33,205 nt of DNA, taken from positions 1-33,205 of the forward strand of contig CADCIU010000031.1 in NCBI GenBank assembly GCA_902801585.1, in the 5' to 3' direction. Of the stretch, positions 17,426 through 25,157 are shown one piece after another. The stretch is from an uncultured Lachnospiraceae bacterium. GTDB lineage: Bacteria > Bacillota_A > Clostridia > Lachnospirales > Lachnospiraceae. Position 1 is the stretch's first letter. The number at the start of each line of letters is the position of its first letter. The notes under the pieces were generated by a model. That model was given only the letters and a program-made list of their open reading frames with translations. It did not search any database and had not been told where the DNA came from. A program made the translations under genes and the position numbers.

Positions 17426-17593
17426 TATATGACCGAAAACTTTTTTCTTTTTTTGTTCATTTTCACATAGTTATAATCAATCATCCTCTGATTGCTTTGT
17501 TGAGTTTTATGTAACCGATTTCATATGGCACAAGACTGTAACTTCTACTGGCAAAGGTGCCGGTTCTTTCATAAACCCGCAGTAAAAATGCAT

Positions 17594-17628
17594 AAAAATA
17601 CAGCCCCGCAGCATAAAGCCGCGAGGCT
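17594..17628 (-). terminator. Intrinsic terminator after the ThrH-like gene
   Basis: On the minus strand AGCCTCGC and GCGGGGCT form an 8-bp stem with one G.U pair and an 11-base loop, followed by GTATTTTTAT. It lies about 20 bases after the stop. The rest of the 17283-17649 spacer holds the operon promoter and leader; nothing else is evident. Confidence 0.75.
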
Positions 17629-17649
17629 GATACAAATCCGAACTTATCG

Positions 17650-18258
17650 TCACAACAGACCCATTTCCTTTCTGATCGCCGCGAGCAGATCGTCGAATTC
17701 CTCAAACGCGGGAAGCTGAGGATAATCCTGCCTGATCTTCTGCGTCGTTCTGAAGAGAAACCCCGCCTGGCTGGCAAGGATCATGTCCAGATCATTGTAA
17801 CTGTCGCCGCTTGCGATGGTCTCGAACCCGATGGACTGAAGCGCCTTTACGGTGCTGAGCTTCGATTTCTGCGTGCGCATCTTATAACCGGTGATCTCAC
17901 CGTTTTCCGCCACCTCCAGTGAATTGCAGAACAGCGTCGGCCATCCCAGTTTCTCCATAAGGGGCATCGCGAACTCCGTAAACGTGTCGCTGATAATGAT
18001 CACCTGGGTAAATGAGCGAAGCTCGTCGAGGAATTCTCTGGCTCCGGGAAGAGGTTCGATCTTCGCGATCACATCCTGGATCTCTTTAAGGCCCAGTCCG
18101 TGTTCCTTCAGAATGCCGATCCTCCACTTCATCAGTTTGTCGTAATCGGGCTCATCTCTGGTCGTTCTCCTGAGCTCGGGAATCCCGCTCACTTCCGAAA
18201 ACGCGATCCAGATCTCCGGTACAAGCACCCCTTCCATGTCAAGACAGGTAATATACAT
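17650..18258 (-). CDS. thrH: HAD phosphatase, ThrH-like (phosphoserine phosphatase/homoserine phosphotransferase)
   Basis: The start is placed at 18258, with GGAGAGGAT ten bases upstream and the protein opening MYITCLDMEGVLVPEIW. The catalytic HAD motif is DMEGV (D7, E9), motif II is VIIISDTF, and motif IV is ASGDSYNDLDM. The 202-residue length and the DxEGVLVPE signature match ThrH, known from Pseudomonas to dephosphorylate phosphoserine and transfer phosphate to homoserine. The cytoplasmic role would be serine/threonine metabolism. It appears to be a single-gene transcript with its own terminator. Confidence 0.9.
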   Translation of the reverse strand: MYITCLDMEGVLVPEIWIAFSEVSGIPELRRTTRDEPDYDKLMKWRIGILKEHGLGLKEIQDVIAKIEPLPGAREFLDELRSFTQVIIISDTFTEFAMPLMEKLGWPTLFCNSLEVAENGEITGYKMRTQKSKLSTVKALQSIGFETIASGDSYNDLDMILASQAGFLFRTTQKIRQDYPQLPAFEEFDDLLAAIRKEMGLL

Positions 18259-18382
18259 ACTAGTTATCCTCTCCTCTACTGCTTTATAACAACATGTAAT
18301 AGACAAAATATCCGGCCGGCGCTTCACAGGACTCAACTGCCGAACATGACCATTTTATCAACAGGCTTCTGAGGGCGCAACA

Positions 18383-20293
18383 TCAGCCGAGCGGAATTTC
18401 CACCACCTCTGCCATGCGCATCAGACACTGTTCGATCTGCTCCGAGATCTCAGTCACCAGCCTCTTTGTGATCTCGTCATTCTTGTCCTTTTCGAGACTT
18501 CTGAAGAAGCTGCTTCTGACCTCGTCGCTGATCTTTTCCATGCGGGATATAAAATGGCCGCGCGGCACGATCTTGCGCATAGGACGCGGTTTCACGATAT
18601 TCATCACCGCCTCTTCCATCTTTTCCTTTCCGAGGATCAGGACCATCAGAGAGAGCATCGCGCCGGCCACTACTCCCGAGATGCCGCCCGAAATAAGCGC
18701 GACCCCGCTTCCGCCGCACAAAAGCCCGATCAGAATGGAAATGATCGTGTCGATCATCCATGTGAGCTCTTCCACTGCAAATACATCTTTGGCATCCACG
18801 CGGATATCCAGATCCGAGATCGAGAGATAGGAACTGAGACTGAGTGCCTTATAGGGCACGCCGTGCCTGATACAGATCGGCATCGTGTACTCCTCGATGT
18901 CATAGGAGACCGGTTTGAGCCACTGTGCGATCGGTTTGACAAGCAGTTCCTGCACTTCGTCCGTGTGAAGATACTCCTCGATCTCCTTCTCCATCTCCGC
19001 GTTGATATCTGCCAGCCGCTCGATCTCCCCGTTTCTCCATCTGTCAAAAACAGGCATGGCCGCATTTTCCAGGATCGGCTGCACCAATATGTCCACAGTG
19101 CTGCGATACAGCTCCTCAATATGCTGCTCCACAATGCGCTCGATCGTGCTCGATCCGACCAGTTCGCGGATCTCAGCCCTGAATTCCCTGAGTTCCTCGT
19201 CGATCCGGCCGCTCCAGGCAAGTCCTCTGCAAACGGAAAACTCCGGTTCTGCGCCCGTGATCACAACAGACTCGGGAAACGCCTCCCGGCACCAGTCCCT
19301 GACTGCGGGGAGCTTCGAGACGCCGCCCGTCAGAAAGACCAGTTCCGGCAGTTCTTCCTGTATCTTCTCCTTGACGCCTTTCAGGCTCTCCATGAAAACT
19401 GATTTAAAACTCCGCCCGCCAAGCTGGGGCGCTTTTCCGTTCAGGATACGGTCCGCTGTCTTTTCGTCCATAACGAGCGCAAGCCTGATCGGCTTCTCAT
19501 AGCTGATGATCACCGACTGTCTGCATCCGTTCTCTCTCCAGTAGTCCTCATCGGCAAAATACTTCTCCTTGAGCCTTCTTGCCGCAAACTCACAGTAGCT
19601 GCGCCATGCAGGGCTCTTCTCGAAGATCTCGCAGATCTTGCTGCCGCGGGGCGAATTCTGCAGCGCGCTCTCCAAAAGGAGCTCGTCCATAATGCCGCCT
19701 CCCAGCGCGACTTCTCCCGCTGTCTTGAGTTCCACTTCCCTGCCACCCATAATGTAGGCGAAATCGGTTGTGGAGGATCCGATATCCACGACCAGCACAG
19801 GCTTGGACAAAATATCGTAGCCGACTTGGAAATGCTTGGACTGGCAGGCACTGACCAGAGCCGCACGCGACTCGGAAATAATGCGGACCGGAGGATAGCC
19901 TGCATCCTCGAACAGCTCTCTGTAACGCTCCCGTGCTGTCTTGTCCCAGCCGGCCGGGCAGCCGACATAGAAACAGCAGTCCTCTTCTTTGACCAGGCTG
20001 CCGCTCATATAGAGCTCACCCAGCACACCTGCCGCAAATGACTTTACGTCCCTTCGACTGTCCGGATCCGTGAGAAACCTGCTCTTAAAGCGGATCTTCC
20101 GCTCTACGGCCTCCGGGTTATAACATGCTGCTTCACCGATCAGGAGTTCTCCGGTCCGAAGCCTCGCATAAGCTGTCACAAAGCTTTTTTCTTCGCGCAC
20201 AGTAAGAACCCGGGGCGCTGCGGCATCCTTTTTATTCAGATAGGAGACAGCGCTCTCTGCATCTCCCAGATCAAATCCGTAATAGCGGTCCAT
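18383..20293 (-). CDS. Membrane-anchored Hsp70-like ATPase
   Basis: The 636-residue protein has an actin/Hsp70-type ATPase core: phosphate-1 YYGFDLGDAESAV (residues 4-16), phosphate-2 VLVVDIGSSTTDF (166-178) and adenosine motif FLTGGVSKLPAVRDW (320-334). The usual substrate-binding beta domain is absent. Instead there is a helical region (about 365-500), a hydrophobic glycine-rich stretch of one or two membrane helices (about 512-555) and a helical tail. It would be anchored in the cytoplasmic membrane with the ATPase inside. The next upstream gene encodes a two-helix membrane protein, and both lie on one strand 95 bases apart. Client and function are unknown. Confidence 0.82.
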   Translation of the reverse strand: MDRYYGFDLGDAESAVSYLNKKDAAAPRVLTVREEKSFVTAYARLRTGELLIGEAACYNPEAVERKIRFKSRFLTDPDSRRDVKSFAAGVLGELYMSGSLVKEEDCCFYVGCPAGWDKTARERYRELFEDAGYPPVRIISESRAALVSACQSKHFQVGYDILSKPVLVVDIGSSTTDFAYIMGGREVELKTAGEVALGGGIMDELLLESALQNSPRGSKICEIFEKSPAWRSYCEFAARRLKEKYFADEDYWRENGCRQSVIISYEKPIRLALVMDEKTADRILNGKAPQLGGRSFKSVFMESLKGVKEKIQEELPELVFLTGGVSKLPAVRDWCREAFPESVVITGAEPEFSVCRGLAWSGRIDEELREFRAEIRELVGSSTIERIVEQHIEELYRSTVDILVQPILENAAMPVFDRWRNGEIERLADINAEMEKEIEEYLHTDEVQELLVKPIAQWLKPVSYDIEEYTMPICIRHGVPYKALSLSSYLSISDLDIRVDAKDVFAVEELTWMIDTIISILIGLLCGGSGVALISGGISGVVAGAMLSLMVLILGKEKMEEAVMNIVKPRPMRKIVPRGHFISRMEKISDEVRSSFFRSLEKDKNDEITKRLVTEISEQIEQCLMRMAEVVEIPLG

Positions 20294-20388
20294 ATCCTTC
20301 TCCTTTGCCGGTCATGCGGCGGATCGCTGCACAAATATCAATATTGATTGCAAGATCACTGAAAGACCGGTATAAAATCTCTGCAGGA

Positions 20389-21282
20389 TCACTGTGAAGT
20401 CACTGCAAGTCCCTTTCGGATCAGTGTCCCGTCCTTGACGAGGGCAGGGCGCATCGTCATATCCTTTTGGCCGGGCAGAAGCTCGAACCACTCTCTTTTG
20501 CCGCCCCCGTATTCCACTGTCTCCACCTGCCTGCGGTGAAGATAATAGCATACCATGGAGATCGTCTCCTGCGCGGACGGGTCATCCGGTTCTTCCTCTC
20601 TGCGGCTGTAGGCGCTCTCCAGGATCCCCGAAAAGAGTTCCGCTTCTTCCGGACTCAGAAGGCTCCCGGAGGACGGTTTGATCCTGCTCCTCTCGTAGCT
20701 TAAGACCTCCTGCGCCTCGCCAAGGCTCTTATCGATCGAGAGCATCACGCCGCGAAGACAGCTCCACACCCCGGCCGGATCGATCCGGATCTCTACTTTG
20801 CTGTCTGCGGATGTGACTCCCGTTTTCTTTGACAATGACAGTCTGCCTCCAAGAAACAGAAGCCCCCCTCCGAGGATCGCTGCCGGGATCGCGCTGAAAA
20901 AGGCGGCGGCCGGTATCCCTCCGTCCGCAAAGGAGATCATACTGAAAAGTCCGCCCGCCAGCATAAGGATCCCTCCGGCAAGGCATGCAATTGCCAAAGC
21001 CGGAATCCCGTGTCCCTCGCTGCCCGATGTGGGCGAACTGCTGCCGGACCAGATCTTCGTCTCATTCGCAGTGCTGATCATGGGGATCATCATCCTGGCA
21101 GTTTCCGCCATATACCTGGCAGCATCCCGAAGCCTCTCTTCCCCGCACTCCTCATTGTACTGCATGAGCAGCCGGTCCATCTCCTTTTCAAGTACTTTCT
21201 GTGCATTTTCCGGCGATACTGCCTTGGCGAGGTCGCCCATCAGCTGTTCTTTATCGTTCTCCAGAAGCTGTATCCATTCCAT
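20389..21282 (-). CDS. Two-helix membrane protein paired with the Hsp70-like gene, unknown family
   Basis: The start is placed at 21282, with GGAGG nine bases upstream; 19 further codons are open but lack such a site. The 297-residue protein has a helical N-terminal part (residues 1-70), a serine/glycine linker, two membrane helices with many Gly and Ala (about 93-118 and 122-146), and a cytoplasmic C-terminal part of 150 residues with mixed secondary structure. I do not recognise a domain. Its place directly before the Hsp70-like gene suggests a partner or adaptor. Confidence 0.72.
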   Translation of the reverse strand: MEWIQLLENDKEQLMGDLAKAVSPENAQKVLEKEMDRLLMQYNEECGEERLRDAARYMAETARMMIPMISTANETKIWSGSSSPTSGSEGHGIPALAIACLAGGILMLAGGLFSMISFADGGIPAAAFFSAIPAAILGGGLLFLGGRLSLSKKTGVTSADSKVEIRIDPAGVWSCLRGVMLSIDKSLGEAQEVLSYERSRIKPSSGSLLSPEEAELFSGILESAYSRREEEPDDPSAQETISMVCYYLHRRQVETVEYGGGKREWFELLPGQKDMTMRPALVKDGTLIRKGLAVTSQ

Positions 21283-21395
21283 TGAGGATCCCTCCGCGCT
21301 TATCGGCAATCCGACTCTCCTTCTATAATAATACACCAATCAAATAATACATTAAAACAATGCATTTCCATTTATAGACAATTCGCTGCCCGGGT

Positions 21396-22280
21396 TCAGG
21401 CTTTTTCCATATTTGTGTATCCGGCCAAAATATGGCTGTAAAGGGTGCGCACCGCAGGCGCCATCAAATGCGGGCCGCGGGCCGCAAGACCGATGATCCT
21501 GGCCGCATCGGGTTTCATTCTGTATTGGCGCACATCGTAAGGGATGTCATTCATGACCAGCTCCGGCATAATGCAGATCCCGAATCCCGCGGCGACCATG
21601 ACGACAGTGGACAGGTCGTCCACCACATGATACCTTGTCTGGATATCCAGATGATTCTGTTTCATATAGTTCTGTATGTCGGCATCCGTCGACTCGCGCT
21701 GTACGACGAAGCGAAGTTTCTCCATCTCGCCAATGGTCATCTCTTCGCAGGGGAGCTCCTTCTCGAAATCCTTTGGGACAATACACAGAAGCGGATCCCT
21801 GTAGAACGGCTCGATGTGCAGGTCGCCCGCACTGGATGTTGATAAAAAGCCAAAATCTACAATCCCGTTCCTGATCCAGTAACTCACATCATCATAGGTT
21901 CCCTGAAAGACCTCGATCTCGATCGCCGGATACAATTCTCCGAACGATTTGATGATCTCCGGCATCCAGCTGGTGCATACGCTGGAAAAAACACCGACTT
22001 TGACCGTTCCCTGTTTGAGCCCGTTAAACTCCGCAACGGCCTGCTGAAGACTCTCTTCACTGTTGAGCACGGCGTTCACGTACGGCATCAGGTGTTCTCC
22101 GTAGCCGGTCAGTGAAACACCCGCTTTTTTTCTTGTAAAGACGGAAAAGCCCAGTTCCTTCTCCATTGAGGAGACCGCATGGCTGATCGCGGAAGGCGTC
22201 AGGCCGATGAGTTCCGCCGCCTTGTGAAAGCTGCCCGCCTCGGCAACGGTCTTAAAAATCTGATAGCTGAGAAGCGTCAT
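21396..22280 (-). CDS. LysR family transcriptional regulator
   Basis: The 294-residue protein has the N-terminal winged helix-turn-helix (residues 1-60: YQIFKTVAEAGSFHKAAELI, TPSAISHAVSSMEKELG, LFxR-like VFTRKK) and the two-lobed effector domain (GTVKVGVFSSV onward). The effector is unknown. GGAGGATTTCA precedes the ATG. Its promoter carries an inverted repeat suited to autorepression. No divergent target gene adjoins it: the upstream neighbour, nth, lies on the same strand. Confidence 0.93.
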   Translation of the reverse strand: MTLLSYQIFKTVAEAGSFHKAAELIGLTPSAISHAVSSMEKELGFSVFTRKKAGVSLTGYGEHLMPYVNAVLNSEESLQQAVAEFNGLKQGTVKVGVFSSVCTSWMPEIIKSFGELYPAIEIEVFQGTYDDVSYWIRNGIVDFGFLSTSSAGDLHIEPFYRDPLLCIVPKDFEKELPCEEMTIGEMEKLRFVVQRESTDADIQNYMKQNHLDIQTRYHVVDDLSTVVMVAAGFGICIMPELVMNDIPYDVRQYRMKPDAARIIGLAARGPHLMAPAVRTLYSHILAGYTNMEKA

Positions 22281-22316
22281 TGAAATCCTCCATAGTTTCA
22301 GTCACTGTCATCCGTA

Positions 22317-22344
22317 ATTATACACTCTTTTTGATGAGTGTAAA
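22317..22344 (-). promoter_or_regulatory. LysR gene promoter with inverted repeat across the spacer
   Basis: On the minus strand TTTACA (22344-22339), a 16-base spacer and a perfect TATAAT (22322-22317) form a strong promoter. TACACTC and GAGTGTA (22342-22336 and 22327-22321) make a 7-bp inverted repeat that spans the two boxes, a good place for autorepression. Confidence 0.65.
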
Positions 22345-22366
22345 TAATCCTTATGATGAACAGTAT

Positions 22367-23083
22367 TCAACGATCAGGCCGGATATCCTGCTGCTGTTCA
22401 GACTCCCCGCGGGAGAGTCCCTGCGATTTGGCATGCCTGCAGATCTCTTTGAGACAGCATTCGCCGCAGCGCGGTCTTCTGGCAACGCATACTGCTCGTC
22501 CGTGCAGGACAAATCTGTGGCACAAGTCGTTGCCTTCCTGCGGCGGAACGATCTTCCAAAGCGCTCTCTCCACCTTGGCCGGATCTTTGATCCCATCCAC
22601 AAGACCGATGAGATTGCACAGACGAATGCAGTGTGTGTCGGTCACGATCGCAGGTTTTCCGAATACATCGCCCATGATCAGGTTGGCACTCTTTCTGCCC
22701 ACCCCGGGCAGAGCGAGGAGTTCCTCAAATGTGTCCGGCACACTGCCGCCGTATTTGTCGTGGAGAATGCGCATACAGGCAGAGATATCTCTCGCCTTGC
22801 TCTTCCCGAGTCCGCAGGGGCGCACGATCTCTTCGATCTCCTCCGGCTGCGCTTTCGCAAGCGCCTCTACTGACGGGAACTTCTCATACAATTTCGGCGT
22901 GATCTGATCGACCCGCGCATCCGTGCACTGCGCCGCCAGGCGCACGCTCACCAGCAGCTGCCATGCTTTGTCGTAATCCAGCGTACATTTTGCCTCCGGA
23001 TATTCCTCCTTAAGTTTCCCGATCACTTTCAGCGCCAGTTCTTTTTTTCCAATTATCTCGTTTTTTTCGTTTTTCTCGTTCAT
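22367..23083 (-). CDS. nth: Endonuclease III (base excision repair DNA glycosylase/AP lyase)
   Basis: The start is set at 23083 (MNEKNEKNEI), with AGGAAGTG just upstream; longer starts lack a ribosome site and run through a tandem repeat. The 238-residue protein has the helix-hairpin-helix motif LPGVGRKSANLI with catalytic Lys131 and the catalytic Asp149 in VTDTHCIRL. The [4Fe-4S] site C-x6-C-x2-C-x5-C is complete (C199, C206, C209, C215). It removes oxidised pyrimidines from DNA and nicks the abasic site. The C-terminal tail, rich in Gln and Arg, runs about 20 residues past the cluster. Confidence 0.96.
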   Translation of the reverse strand: MNEKNEKNEIIGKKELALKVIGKLKEEYPEAKCTLDYDKAWQLLVSVRLAAQCTDARVDQITPKLYEKFPSVEALAKAQPEEIEEIVRPCGLGKSKARDISACMRILHDKYGGSVPDTFEELLALPGVGRKSANLIMGDVFGKPAIVTDTHCIRLCNLIGLVDGIKDPAKVERALWKIVPPQEGNDLCHRFVLHGRAVCVARRPRCGECCLKEICRHAKSQGLSRGESEQQQDIRPDR

Positions 23084-23126
23084 CACTTCCTGATCTCCGG
23101 ATTCCCATCCGTGCTTTCTTTCCATT

Positions 23127-23160
23127 ATTGATACAAACTCTATATTGATACAGACTCTAT
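23127..23160. repeat. 17-bp tandem duplication upstream of nth
   Basis: ATTGATACAAACTCTAT is followed at once by ATTGATACAGACTCTAT, differing at one base. It lies 44 bases before the chosen nth start, in its leader. Confidence 0.9.
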
Positions 23161-23181
23161 TTTGGCATGTCCCGTATATAT

Positions 23182-23209
23182 TTGTCAAAATACCGCATTT
23201 CGATATATA
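23182..23209 (+). promoter_or_regulatory. Plus-strand promoter of the long leader ahead of nhaC
   Basis: TTGTCA (23182-23187), a 16-base spacer and TATATA (23204-23209) match the housekeeping consensus well. Transcription would run into the structured leader and the terminator at 23383. Confidence 0.5.
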
Positions 23210-23226
23210 GTCAACAACTATATATC
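23202..23226. promoter_or_regulatory. 10-bp inverted repeat, candidate operator
   Basis: GATATATAGT and ACTATATATC are exact complements separated by five bases. The repeat covers the -10 box of the plus-strand promoter and the region where the minus-strand nth promoter would lie, so a bound repressor could affect both. Confidence 0.45.
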
Positions 23227-23382
23227 CGAACAGTTCACCCCGAAATATTCCGATCTTTTTAAGATCCATAATATGTTACTCTTTTAGTAGGGTTATAGGA
23301 CTTGATCGAAGCTTTTAAAACCAGAAATTCAAGTGACCCGCCATCGTTCTGATCCCAGGATCAGACTCTTCATCCGTTTAGA
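23215..23382 (+). ncRNA. Possible structured leader or small RNA ahead of the nhaC terminator
   Basis: Three stems are visible: GATCTT/AAGATC with a three-base loop (23252-23266), GGACTTGA with TCAAGT-GA-CC (23298-23338), and CTGATC/GATCAG with a four-base loop (23349-23364). They sit between a plus-strand promoter and a strong terminator, with no open frame of note. The arrangement fits a riboswitch-type leader of the sodium/proton antiporter, or a separate small RNA ended by the terminator. No known riboswitch consensus is recognised. Confidence 0.4.
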
Positions 23383-23426
23383 GGCTGCCGCACCGTAAAT
23401 GATCCTTAGGTGCGGCAGCCTTTTTT
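23383..23426 (+). terminator. Strong intrinsic terminator upstream of nhaC
   Basis: GGCTGCCGCACC and GGTGCGGCAGCC form a perfect 12-bp stem with a 14-base loop, followed by six T. No coding gene on this strand ends before it, so it closes the leader transcript or acts as an attenuator for nhaC. Confidence 0.93.
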
Positions 23427-23449
23427 GGCCACAATTTTCCCGCTTCCAT

Positions 23450-23478
23450 TTGACTGTACTTCTTTGATGTATTACTAT
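23450..23478 (+). promoter_or_regulatory. Proximal promoter of nhaC
   Basis: TTGACT (23450-23455), a 17-base spacer and TACTAT (23473-23478) lie after the terminator and about 45 bases before the start codon. This allows nhaC expression independent of the leader. Confidence 0.6.
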
Positions 23479-23522
23479 GTTAAAGTATACCTTTTACAGT
23501 AACTATTGAGAGGGGAAAAACC

Positions 23523-25130
23523 ATGCAAAACAAAGATTCAAAAATCTCAATTTCTGTGGTCGCGATGATCGTTGTGATTCTCATGATCGTCGCGATGGCA
23601 TTTCTGACAACAGCAGACAGCGTTCAGCAGAGCTTCTGGTCACTGGTACCTCCGGTCATCGCGATCGCCCTGGCATTGATCACCAAAGAAGTGTACAGCT
23701 CTCTGTTCATCGGCATTATCACCGGCGCTCTTCTTTACTCCGGTTACAGCTTTGAGGGGACCCTCAACCATATCTTTAACGATGGCGTCATCGCTGTGCT
23801 CGCCGATTCCTACAACATGGGCATTCTTGTTTTCCTGGTCATTCTGGGCATCATGGTCCAGCTCATGAACCGCACGGGCGGCAGCGCCGCATTCGGCAAC
23901 TGGGCCTCCGAAAAGATCACTTCCAGAGAGGGTGCCCAGCTCGCCACGATCGGTCTTGGCTGCCTCATCTTCATCGACGACTATTTCAACTGCCTCACCG
24001 TCGGAAGCGTCATGCGCCCCGTAACGGACAAGCACAAGATCTCACGCGCCAAGCTGGCTTATCTGATCGACGCGACGGCAGCGCCTGTATGTATCATCGC
24101 GCCGATCTCCTCCTGGGCTGCAGCGGTATCCGGTTTCGTGGAAGGCGAAAACGGCATCAGCCTTTTCATCAAGTCCATTCCTTACAACTATTATGCGCTG
24201 TTCACGATCGCCATGATGGTTCTTATGGTCATGATGAAAATAGAGTACGGCCCCATGTATAAGCATGAGCGCAATGCCATTGAAAATGGCGATCTGTATA
24301 CAACGCCCGACCGCCCTTACGCCAATGTCAATCAGACGGCTAACCCCACTGAGGGCAAAGTGATCGACATGCTCTTCCCGATCATCACATTGGTCATCGG
24401 CTGCGTCATCGGCATGATCTACACCGGCGGTTTCTTCAGCGGGACCAGTTTTATTGAGTCTTTCGCAAACTCAGATGCCTCTGTAGGTCTGGTGCTCGGA
24501 TCCTTCTGCGCGATGGTCCTCACGATGTTCTTCTACATGTTCCGCAAGTCTCTGGACTTTTCCTCCATCATGGAGTGCATTCCGGAGGGATTTAAGCAGA
24601 TGGTCCCCGCGATCCTGATCCTGACATTCGCCTGGTCCCTCAAGGCTATGACGGACAGTCTGGGCGCCAAAGAATTCGTCGCCTACATTATCCAGAACAA
24701 AGCCGCAGGTTTTGCCGGCCTTCTGCCCTTCATCATCTTCCTGATCGCCGTAGGCCTCTCTTTCGCGACCGGAACCAGCTGGGGCACCTTCGGTATCCTG
24801 ATTCCCATCGTCGTCGCCTGCTTCCAAAGCACCGACTATCAGCTGATGATCATCTCCATGTCCGCGTGCATGGCAGGTGCTGTCTGCGGTGACCACTGCT
24901 CGCCCATCTCCGATACGACCATCATGTCCTCGGCGGGTGCCCAGTGCAACCACTTGAACCACGTATCGACGCAGATCCCGTACGCGATGACCTGCGCCGC
25001 GATCTCTGCTGCTACATACATCATCGCCGGACTCACCAAGAACGTATTCCTTCCTCTCCTGATCGGACTCGTTGTAATGATCGCGATCATGTATATTCTT
25101 TCCCGCAAGGCGGCAAAAGAAAACGCATAA
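23523..25130 (+). CDS. nhaC: NhaC family sodium/proton antiporter
   Basis: The 535-residue protein has about 11-13 membrane helices. The NhaC-type core is plain: FIDDYFNCLTVGSVMRPV near residue 150, then ATAAPVCIIAPISSWAA, and late in the chain GAVCGDHCSPISDTTIMSS. It would expel sodium, or a cation-linked organic acid, in exchange for protons and so help pH and sodium balance. GAGAGGGG lies seven bases before the ATG. It has its own promoter and an upstream leader with terminator, and it converges on the MATE gene with 27 bases between. Confidence 0.93.
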   Translation: MQNKDSKISISVVAMIVVILMIVAMAFLTTADSVQQSFWSLVPPVIAIALALITKEVYSSLFIGIITGALLYSGYSFEGTLNHIFNDGVIAVLADSYNMGILVFLVILGIMVQLMNRTGGSAAFGNWASEKITSREGAQLATIGLGCLIFIDDYFNCLTVGSVMRPVTDKHKISRAKLAYLIDATAAPVCIIAPISSWAAAVSGFVEGENGISLFIKSIPYNYYALFTIAMMVLMVMMKIEYGPMYKHERNAIENGDLYTTPDRPYANVNQTANPTEGKVIDMLFPIITLVIGCVIGMIYTGGFFSGTSFIESFANSDASVGLVLGSFCAMVLTMFFYMFRKSLDFSSIMECIPEGFKQMVPAILILTFAWSLKAMTDSLGAKEFVAYIIQNKAAGFAGLLPFIIFLIAVGLSFATGTSWGTFGILIPIVVACFQSTDYQLMIISMSACMAGAVCGDHCSPISDTTIMSSAGAQCNHLNHVSTQIPYAMTCAAISAATYIIAGLTKNVFLPLLIGLVVMIAIMYILSRKAAKENA

Positions 25131-25157
25131 TTTAAACACATAATAAGACAGAACGAC

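Noticed and set aside
17481..17777. Minus-strand frame of 98 codons running from inside the ThrH-like gene into the spacer
   Set aside because: It is an out-of-frame continuation across a real terminator (17594-17628) and has no ribosome site.
24471..25139. Minus-strand frame of 222 codons across nhaC
   Set aside because: Product is rich in His, Asp and Arg, as expected for the reverse of membrane-helix codons; nhaC is clear on the plus strand.
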